Source: Candidatus Iainarchaeum sp. (lineage in GTDB: Archaea; Iainarchaeota; Iainarchaeia; Iainarchaeales; DTGL01). From it: a stretch of DNA of 11,317 bases. Where the stretch lies: positions 1-11,317 of the forward strand of contig JAFCEU010000055.1 of NCBI GenBank assembly GCA_017608995.1. The letters are read 5' to 3'. Positions 6,006 to 11,317 of this stretch are shown one piece after another (position 1 is the first letter of the stretch; each line of letters opens with the position of its first letter). The position numbers and the translations under genes are program-made. The notes beneath the pieces are model-generated. The model was not told where the DNA came from. It saw only the letters and a program-made list of their open reading frames with translations, and searched no databases.

Positions 6006-6743
6006 ATGGATAAAGAATTGAACGAACCGCAAAGCATTGATTTGGTTGGGCTTATTGAACAGCCCACATGGAAAAGCATACTTCTGGATTTGGTTAGAAA
6101 GGAAAAGATGGATGTTTGGGCTATTGATCTGGTTGAGCTTTCGCAGAAATATTTGCAAAGGATTCAGGAGTTGAAAGAAAACAATCTGCGAATTCCAGCA
6201 AATGCAATGCTTGCATGCGCGATTCTCCTAAAACTAAAATCGCGCACAATAAAGCTTCTATATGAAGAGGAAGAAAAGGAAGAATTGCCAGCGATAGGCG
6301 AACTGCCGGAATTGCAGCCGATTGCGCGTATAAAGGAAAGAACTGTTACGCTGGATGAATTGCTTAGGGAAATAGAAGCAGTGATTGCAAAGACGAAGAA
6401 AAAAAGCTCTGCTACTAAAGCGGTGGAAGAAGTTGCTCTGCCGATGCCTCAAATAACTGAACAGGACCTTAGCAGTAAAATAGAAGAGCTATATGGGAAA
6501 ATAATTGCTAATGCTGATGAACAAGGCTTAGTGCTCTTTTCAGACATTGTAAAAGCTGAAAAACCCCTTGAAGTAGTAACTGCTTTCATCTGCTTGCTTT
6601 TCTTAGCAGCAAAACAGCGCATAAACCTCTGGCAGGAAAGCTTTTTTGGTGAGATATTTATAGCTGTAGGTAATAATGAAGCTGATGAAGAGGATGAAAA
6701 AGAAAATGAAGGAGAAAATAAAGATACGCTTGAAGAAGAATAG
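6006..6743 (+). CDS. scpA: Segregation and condensation protein ScpA (kleisin)
   Basis: ScpA is the kleisin subunit that bridges the two heads of SMC in the prokaryotic condensin, which organises chromosomes. The 245-residue protein has the N-terminal ScpA region PTWKSILLDLVRKEKMDVW (20-38), with IDLVELSQKYL (40-50) and ANAMLACAILLKLKSRTI (65-82). A charged linker (86-140) follows, then a C-terminal winged-helix part DEQGLVLFSDIV (171-182) ending in FFGEIFIAV. The last 20 or so residues are almost all Glu, Asp, Asn and Lys, an acidic tail that is not part of the core fold. GAGG precedes the ATG by 7 nt. No smc or scpB gene is in the window. The stop directly abuts the stop of the convergent MscS gene. 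Confidence 0.88.
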   Translation: MDKELNEPQSIDLVGLIEQPTWKSILLDLVRKEKMDVWAIDLVELSQKYLQRIQELKENNLRIPANAMLACAILLKLKSRTIKLLYEEEEKEELPAIGELPELQPIARIKERTVTLDELLREIEAVIAKTKKKSSATKAVEEVALPMPQITEQDLSSKIEELYGKIIANADEQGLVLFSDIVKAEKPLEVVTAFICLLFLAAKQRINLWQESFFGEIFIAVGNNEADEEDEKENEGENKDTLEEE

Positions 6744-7733
6744 CTACTTCTTTTTGCTACGCTTTTTTGTTTTGCTGTCCTTATGTACTATTGTTCTATA
6801 AGGATATGGAATCTCTATGCCCTCTTTATCGAAACGCTTCTTTATCGATTCGCGCAAATCACAGGCCATGCGAAAACCAGTTGGCTTATCCTTTGCCCAA
6901 AAGTATAAACGCAAAATTATTGCTGATTCGGCAATATCAACAACTCTTACCTTAACCGTTTCTTTTTTCTTTAAAAGTTCGGCATCGCCACTAAGCTCTG
7001 CAAAGCTCGGATGCTTCTTGGCTTCTTCAATCATTATCTTCTTCGCTTTATCAATATCAGAATCATAGCTTATCGGCATATTGACGGTTTCTATACATTT
7101 CTCCTCACCGAGGGAATAGTTAATTATTGTAGTTTCGCTTATCTTCGCGTTTGGAACAACAACGCGCTGGTTCTCCCATGTTTTTATTATAGTGTGCCTT
7201 AGCGTAATATCCTCAACCTTTCCATAAGTATTATTAAAATAAATGCGATCGCCAACGCGAAAGGGTTGGAATATCGCAATAAAGATTCCTGCAAGCAGAT
7301 TTGAGGCCACATCCTTTGCTGCAAAACCAATAACGATTGCCGCTATGCCCGCGCCTGCAAGAAGCGAAAAGGTGATATCCTCAAGCCCAGGAACTAAGCG
7401 CATTATAATTATGAAAGCGGTAGCGTAGATTGCGGCTGAAATAATGTTCTTTGCAATTGCAAACCTCGTTTGGTCAAAGCGCGCACCCTTCATCTTTGCA
7501 ACGCTATCCATCTTCCTCAAGATGAGCTTATTTAACAGCTTAGCGATAACAAGCAAAACAAAAGCATAGACGCCTATCCAAAAATACTGCTGGATGTACT
7601 GTACAGCAGAGCTTTTGGTGGGAAAAATTTTAGAGAAGATGCCCAAAACAAGGATTGCAACCGCAAGCATAGCTAAAAGGAGCCAAAAAAGCCCTATTTT
7701 AGCACCTTTATCCTTGTCCCCTTCGCTTTGCAT
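6744..7733 (-). CDS. MscS-family mechanosensitive ion channel
   Basis: This is a small-conductance mechanosensitive channel that vents solutes when membrane tension rises. The 329 residues give membrane segments at about 12-32, 51-70 and 93-113. They are followed by the pore helix with its Gly/Ala pattern, LLAGAGIAAIVIGFAAKDV (124-142), which continues through SNLLAGIFIAIFQPFRVGD (144-162). The soluble beta domain follows, with YGKVEDITLRHTII (170-183) and VVVPNAKISETTIINYS (191-207), then the C-terminal alpha/beta domain. The C-terminal KTKKRSKKK tail is strongly basic. The length is close to that of bacterial MscS plus a short tail. There is no clear ribosome site before the ATG, and a TATA box 27 nt upstream fits a leaderless transcript. 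The gene is divergent from the flavin reductase. Confidence 0.92.
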   Translation of the reverse strand: MQSEGDKDKGAKIGLFWLLLAMLAVAILVLGIFSKIFPTKSSAVQYIQQYFWIGVYAFVLLVIAKLLNKLILRKMDSVAKMKGARFDQTRFAIAKNIISAAIYATAFIIIMRLVPGLEDITFSLLAGAGIAAIVIGFAAKDVASNLLAGIFIAIFQPFRVGDRIYFNNTYGKVEDITLRHTIIKTWENQRVVVPNAKISETTIINYSLGEEKCIETVNMPISYDSDIDKAKKIMIEEAKKHPSFAELSGDAELLKKKETVKVRVVDIAESAIILRLYFWAKDKPTGFRMACDLRESIKKRFDKEGIEIPYPYRTIVHKDSKTKKRSKKK

Positions 7734-7755
7734 CGCTTAAAAGAATATTGGAAAA

Positions 7756-7764
7756 GTTTAAAAA
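7756..7764 (-). promoter_or_regulatory. TATA box for the MscS gene
   Basis: On the minus strand TTTTTAAAC lies about 27 nt before the ATG at 7733. With no ribosome site at that start, this suggests a leaderless transcript. Confidence 0.45.
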
Positions 7765-7810
7765 TTGCAAGCAGCAGCAATGCAAAGCAAATTGCTGGCG
7801 GTTTTGGAAA

Positions 7811-7821
7811 AAATATAAAAA
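7811..7821 (+). promoter_or_regulatory. TATA box for the flavin reductase gene
   Basis: AAATATAAAAA is centred 28 nt before the ATG at 7844. This spacing decides that start and argues against the longer frame opening with TTG at 7748, which would place the promoter inside the gene. Confidence 0.45.
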
Positions 7822-7843
7822 TGTTCAACATCTTAATTATTGC

Positions 7844-8569
7844 ATGCTAGCTGAACATAAATGCAAAGTATTGAGTATAAAAAACTACATAGATAATGGC
7901 AAAACAATCTATAAGGTGATAAAACTTGAGAAGCCTGAAGGGTTCAACTATGAGGCCGGGCAGTTTGCTATGCTCGCACATCCGGAGCTAAAAAATAAAG
8001 AGGCACCTGAAAACCCACTTTGGAGGCCTTTTTCCATGGCATCAAGCCCTTTGCAGGATTTTCTCGAATTCTGTATATTAATAAAGCCCACTGGTGGCTT
8101 GACGCAATTCCTTGAGGAGCACTTGAAGGAAAGCGATTGCTTGCTTGTGAAAGGCCCTTTTGGAACATACCGCTTAGATGAAGCGTTCAATAAAGTTGTT
8201 TTTATTGCTACTGGATCAGGGATAACACCGTTTATGAGCATGCTCCGAACGCTTTTCCTTAAAGGCACTGATAAAAAGTTGCAACTCTTTTATGGTTTCA
8301 GAAACGCAAACCAGTTTTTATACCGTGAAGAACTTGAAGGCTATGCTAAGCAGCACAGCAATTTTGAATTCTACTGTGCAGCAAGTGATGACCCAGAGTG
8401 GCCTGGATTCAAAGGCTATGTGAATCCCTTGCTCAGCGAGCATGCTATGAAAGGTAGCGACGTGCACTACTACATCTGCGGAAGCCCTGTTGCGAGAGAA
8501 AGTATTACTAAACATTTATTAACTTTAGGCGTTTCTGAAGAAAATATTCACATTGAAAGGTGGGTTTAA
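7844..8569 (+). CDS. Ferredoxin-NADP reductase-like FAD/NAD(P)-binding oxidoreductase
   Basis: This 241-residue flavoprotein moves electrons between NAD(P)H and a partner such as ferredoxin. The FAD-binding barrel holds RPFSMASSP (61-69, the R-x-Y/F-S motif), with GGLTQFL (84-90) and GPFGTYRL (104-111). The nucleotide-binding domain holds IATGSGITPFMSML (121-134), ASDDPEWPGFKGYV (180-193) and YYICGSPVARESITKHL (209-225), and ends ENIHIERWV. There is no C-terminal Cys cluster for an iron-sulfur centre, so it is not a dihydroorotate dehydrogenase K subunit. It is closer to bacterial FPR-type reductases. The start at 7844 is chosen from the TATA spacing and because family homology begins there. 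The broken endonuclease IV gene begins 3 nt after its stop, implying one operon. Confidence 0.85.
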   Translation: MLAEHKCKVLSIKNYIDNGKTIYKVIKLEKPEGFNYEAGQFAMLAHPELKNKEAPENPLWRPFSMASSPLQDFLEFCILIKPTGGLTQFLEEHLKESDCLLVKGPFGTYRLDEAFNKVVFIATGSGITPFMSMLRTLFLKGTDKKLQLFYGFRNANQFLYREELEGYAKQHSNFEFYCAASDDPEWPGFKGYVNPLLSEHAMKGSDVHYYICGSPVARESITKHLLTLGVSEENIHIERWV

Positions 8570-8572
8570 AAC

Positions 8573-9308
8573 ATGCCTGTTGATAAGCTGAGGTTTGGCA
8601 CAGCAGGCATTCCGCTGAGCACAAAACCATACAATACACTCAATGGCATAGCTCGTGTTAAAGAACTCGGATTGGATTCAATGGAACTCGAATTTGTTCG
8701 AAGTATAAATGTGGGAAAAAAGAGAAGCAAGCAAGAAGCGCATAATAGATGCTGCTAAGCGCGCTTACGCTTGCGGCGCTTTTAGCGTTTGCTTCCATGC
8801 TGGATTCTATCAGGGCAGAACGCCTGCTGAAATTTATGAAATAATAAAAGCTGAGCTTAAGGATATTGTAGAAAGATTGCAGCAACAAAGCATAGATATT
8901 TGGATCAGGCCTGAAACGACAGGCAAGGCAACGCAATTTGGAACCCTGGAAGAAATAATTACGCTTAGCAACGAACTGGAGCAAATAATGCCCTGCATTG
9001 ACTTTTCCCATATGCATGCAAGAAGCGCTGGCAAGCTGAATTCTTACGAAGAATTTTATAATGTACTTGAAATTCTGGAAAAGGAGCTTGGAAAAAAAGC
9101 GCTTAAGGAAATGCACGTGCATGTTTCAGGGATCGAATATAGTGCCAAGGGCGAACGCTATCATCTAAACCTTAAAGATTCCGATTTCAAATATAAGGAG
9201 CTTCTCAAAGCATTAAAGGAATTCAATTGCAAGGGTGTTGTTATAAGCGAGAGTCCAAATATAGAAGAAGATGCGCTGCTTATGAAGAAGTGTTTTGAAG
9301 AATTATAA
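8573..9308 (+). pseudogene. nfo: Endonuclease IV (AP endonuclease) with internal deletion and frameshift
   Basis: Endonuclease IV is a TIM-barrel enzyme with three zinc ions that cuts DNA at abasic sites. Frame one (8573-8758) gives DKLRFGTAGIPLSTK and LDSMELEFVRSIN, the expected barrel start, then turns to nonsense. Frame two (from about 8715) gives EKREASKKRI, FHAGFYQGRT, IRPETTG, CIDFSHMHARS, EMHVHVSGIEYS and VISESPN, which hold most of the metal ligands. Relative to the family about 40 residues are missing at the junction, including the H-A-P-Y-Y-I-N-L segment with its zinc His. The frame change falls at an A6 run (8716-8721). Even if the frames were rejoined, that ligand would be lost. 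A ribosome site AGGTGG precedes the ATG. Confidence 0.75.
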
Positions 9309-9456
9309 TAATGTAAATTCAGTGGTGTTTGTGTTTAAGGAAAACTTCTTAAATAGGGACAAGTAAGAAGTGCAAAGTAGGAATATAACTATTTCAAGAA
9401 AAACGGAAAAAGATAACCTTTTTAAATAAAGATAAAATAAATTAGTAAGGAGTAAT
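9309..9456 (+). promoter_or_regulatory. Intergenic region with two TATA-like boxes
   Basis: Two candidate boxes precede the Glu/Lys-rich gene: TTCTTAAATAGGG at 9347-9359 and TTTTTAAATA at 9419-9428. The nearer one would start transcription around 9450, right at the AGGAG ribosome site (9448-9452). The distant one would give a leader of about 80 nt that includes it. No ORF or RNA gene is recognisable between them. Confidence 0.35.
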
Positions 9457-10278
9457 ATGAGCGCCCAAACATTAGAATCTTTTTCACTTTTTGGGTTTGA
9501 ACTGCCCTTAACCCCGGAGCAATTTCTATACCTGCTAGAACTTATAAAGGCGAGAAAGGCAGAATTGGAGCGCGTAACACAAAAGCCTGCTGAGAAAGTA
9601 GAAGAGGTTAAGAAAAAGCCGGGGTTTTTTGCAAGCATATTTGTAAAAAAGGGAAAAAAGTCTGCTGAGGAAGAGCCTTCAAAAATCCCTACAGCAGAAC
9701 CTCAAAAACCTGTTTTAGAACTGCCAGAAACTCAAAAACCTGCTGAACCAGAAGTAATCCAATACGAAAAAAAAGAAATAGAAAAGAGCAAACCAGAGGT
9801 TGTAAGAGCTGCTGAAATAATGGAAGAAGCACCAAAAGAAGATATAATAGTTGAGGAATCCAAAGGTACAATTGAAAAAAGCATCGAAGAGGCTTACAAA
9901 GGAGAACCTGCTGAAAAGATCGAAAAGCTAAGCCAAGAAGAACAACTGATGAGGGCAATTGAGAAAAAATCTGAAGCGACAATTTTTGAAGGAGAAACAG
10001 GGGAGCACACAAAGGAAGAAACTGTGCCTACTCTAAAACCAGAAACTGAACAAGAAGAAGCAGTTCAAATAAAGCCAGCTGAAAAGCTTGCAGAACCACC
10101 TGCGGAAAGAGTAACGCTTACACAAGAAGAGCTTAACACTGTGGAAAGAATTGTTGCTGTGCTTCTTCCAAAGAAAGAAAAATACACACCGGAGCAAGTA
10201 AAAAAAGTTATGCTTAGTGAAGGCTATTCAGAAAAAATTGCTGCAGAAGTTGTAAGAAGAATTTATGGAAGTTTGTAA
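9457..10278 (+). CDS. Glu/Lys/Pro-rich protein of unknown function
   Basis: The protein has 273 residues. Two compact parts flank a long disordered middle. The N-terminus has a helical segment, LTPEQFLYLLELIKARKAELERV (split: LTPEQFLYLL 18-27, LIKARKAELE 29-38). Residues 40-215 are mostly Glu, Lys, Pro and Ala, with recurring K-P-A-E and Q-K-P units and one hydrophobic patch, KKPGFFASIFVKKGKK (53-68). The C-terminus (218-273) forms a likely helical domain with LNTVERIVAVLLP and YTPEQVKKVMLSEGYSEKIA, resembling small UBA-like three-helix bundles. It lacks a signal peptide or membrane segment. AGGAG precedes the ATG by 4 nt. I do not recognise a family; a scaffold or adaptor linking partners through a flexible linker is a guess. 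Confidence 0.75.
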   Translation: MSAQTLESFSLFGFELPLTPEQFLYLLELIKARKAELERVTQKPAEKVEEVKKKPGFFASIFVKKGKKSAEEEPSKIPTAEPQKPVLELPETQKPAEPEVIQYEKKEIEKSKPEVVRAAEIMEEAPKEDIIVEESKGTIEKSIEEAYKGEPAEKIEKLSQEEQLMRAIEKKSEATIFEGETGEHTKEETVPTLKPETEQEEAVQIKPAEKLAEPPAERVTLTQEELNTVERIVAVLLPKKEKYTPEQVKKVMLSEGYSEKIAAEVVRRIYGSL

Positions 10279-10280
10279 AA

Positions 10281-10418
10281 TTAAGATGCCTCGCCTATTT
10301 CGCACTCAGGCAATTCACGCTCATAATCCGCTTTAAGCCATTCCATGATAATTAATTCAACTCTTGTTTTTATTTTTCTTTTATCTTCGAAGGAGAAGGC
10401 TTCTTGCACGTGAATCAA
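10281..10418 (-). CDS. Possible small protein of 45 residues
   Basis: On the minus strand a frame from TTG at 10418 to TAA at 10281 encodes a protein with KRKIKTRVELIIMEWLKADY followed by an acidic end. The composition is typical of a soluble helical protein. An A/T box (TTAAATAAATT on the minus strand, about 10438-10448) lies about 25 nt before the TTG, which would suit a leaderless start; a GTG at 10409 is the alternative. It is convergent with the Glu/Lys-rich gene and divergent from DUF763. No family is recognised. It could equally be a chance frame in the intergenic gap. Confidence 0.35.
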   Translation of the reverse strand: MIHVQEAFSFEDKRKIKTRVELIIMEWLKADYERELPECEIGEAS

Positions 10419-10511
10419 AGGAAATGAAGAGCGAAAAATTTATTTAACTTACTAATTCACCGGAACTTTCGCAACGAAAAATTTTTCCTTTAAGTGCTAC
10501 AAAAAAAATAT

Positions 10512-11317
10512 ATGCATTGCTATGCGGACCTGCCACTTCATTATGGAAAAGCGCCGCGCTGGCTATTTGAAAGAATGGTTCTCTTAGCAAAGGAGATAGG
10601 GGACATTCTGGTATTGGAATATGGAACAAAGGGTTTTCTTGAAAGAATTTCTGACCCTTTTTGGTTTCAAGCTTTAAGCTGCACCCTCGGCTTCGATTGG
10701 CATTCTTCTGGAACTACTACCACAACCTGCGGTGCATTGAAAGAAGCATTAAATAGCGCAGAGGTTGGTTTAGCTATTGCTGGTGGAAAAGGAAGAGTTT
10801 CAAGAAAAACACCGGAGCAAGTAAAAAAGCTTAGCAAAAAACTTGGCTTAAGAGATAGGCAGATTGAAAAGCTTGTGTATGCTAGCAAGATGAGCGCTAA
10901 AGTAGATAACGCTGCTTTGCAGGACTCCTATACGCTTTATCATCACTGCATATTTTTCGACGAGAAAGGAAATTGGGTAGTCGTGCAGCAAGGGATGAAT
11001 GATGAAACGGGCTATGCTCGCAGATATCACTGGAACTCAGGCAAACTGAATAGTTTTATAGAGGAACCTCATTCTGCAATATGCTGCGATGAGAAAAAAG
11101 AACTCGCTTTGAACCTTCCTTCTAAAGAAAGTGGAGAAAACAGAAAAGCTTCTTTAGATTTAGTAAAGGAATCGCCAAAAAAGATTGAAGCTCATCTTAA
11201 AGTATTAGCAGAGCAGAAAACACTATTCAATTGGCATATACAACCTAAAGAAGAATACCTAATGATGCCGCGCAACATCAACTGGCAAGCATTGAAAGAA
11301 GCTTATGAATTCCAGCC
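10512..11317 (+). CDS. DUF763-family protein (3' partial)
   Basis: The frame opens at ATG 10512 and runs off the right edge, covering 268 codons of a family that is usually about 350-400 residues. Family marks are YADLPLHYGKAPRWLFERM near the N-terminus, DPFWFQALSCTLGFDWHSSG at about 49-68, CGALKEAL, GGKGRVSRKTPEQVKKL, and VVVQQGMNDETGYARRYHW in the middle. The invariant-looking Trp, His and Asp residues suggest an enzyme, but DUF763 has no established activity known to me. ATG at 10512 is preferred to a GTG at 10494 because the family starts only a few residues before A-D-L-P. No ribosome site is evident. It is found mainly in archaea and thermophilic bacteria. Confidence 0.85.
   Translation, partial: MHCYADLPLHYGKAPRWLFERMVLLAKEIGDILVLEYGTKGFLERISDPFWFQALSCTLGFDWHSSGTTTTTCGALKEALNSAEVGLAIAGGKGRVSRKTPEQVKKLSKKLGLRDRQIEKLVYASKMSAKVDNAALQDSYTLYHHCIFFDEKGNWVVVQQGMNDETGYARRYHWNSGKLNSFIEEPHSAICCDEKKELALNLPSKESGENRKASLDLVKESPKKIEAHLKVLAEQKTLFNWHIQPKEEYLMMPRNINWQALKEAYEFQ

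Noticed and set aside
7748..7843. Longer N-terminus for the flavin reductase from TTG
   Set aside because: The extra 32 residues are Cys- and Lys-rich intergenic-looking sequence containing the MscS and reductase TATA boxes.
9689..10012. Minus-strand Leu-rich frame of 107 codons
   Set aside because: It is the shadow of the Glu/Lys-rich codons on the + strand, which read as Leu/Phe in reverse.
10444..10629. Minus-strand frame opposite the start of DUF763
   Set aside because: The + strand frame matches a known family throughout; this one has no support.
1..11317. tRNA, rRNA, CRISPR array, transposase or integrase
   Set aside because: No cloverleaf, regular spacer-repeat array or recombinase-like frame was seen on either strand.

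Overview
The window is a compact, gene-dense stretch from an archaeon with roughly 40% GC. Archaeal signs are the Trm5 tRNA methyltransferase, DUF63 and DUF763 proteins, an archaeal-type ScpA, T/A-rich TATA boxes about 26-28 nt before several start codons (leaderless transcripts), and GGTG/GAGG ribosome sites on others. The short proteins, paired small toxin-antitoxin genes and several decayed genes would suit a small-genome (DPANN-like) lineage, but the phylum cannot be fixed from this sequence.

Layout. 1-161 is the tail of a Cys-rich protein. 295-1437 is an accessory island: an orphan HicB-like gene, an orphan VapB-like antitoxin and a RelB/RelE pair, all on the + strand. Three directly repeated 30-nt copies of the 3' end of the convergent DUF63 gene (with its stop codon) punctuate the island. 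1408-2972 (minus) is a two-gene unit, a soluble HExxH metallopeptidase-like protein followed by the DUF63 membrane protein. 3063-4136 (+) is Trm5, followed by a winged-helix regulator remnant and an adenylate kinase whose P-loop is missing. 5143-5856 (minus) is a single-domain KaiC/RadA-like ATPase, divergent from ScpA (6006-6743, +). ScpA abuts, stop to stop, a convergent MscS channel (6744-7733, minus). Divergent from MscS is an FNR-type flavin reductase (7844-8569, +), followed 3 nt later by a broken endonuclease IV (8573-9308). Then come a Glu/Lys/Pro-rich protein of unknown role (9457-10278), a possible 45-aa ORF on the minus strand, and a DUF763 protein running off the window end.

How the parts work together. 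Most neighbours are unrelated housekeeping genes: tRNA modification, nucleotide balance, chromosome condensation, osmotic protection, redox and DNA repair. The most unusual structure is the island at 295-1437. The three repeats encode nearly the same C-terminal peptide plus stop, and most of their differences are synonymous. This fits successive insertions of small antitoxin/toxin cassettes at the 3' end of the DUF63 gene, each bringing a replacement gene end. No recombinase is present here, so the mechanism is inferred. Two enzymes usually kept intact, adenylate kinase and endonuclease IV, are each damaged in a catalytic part.
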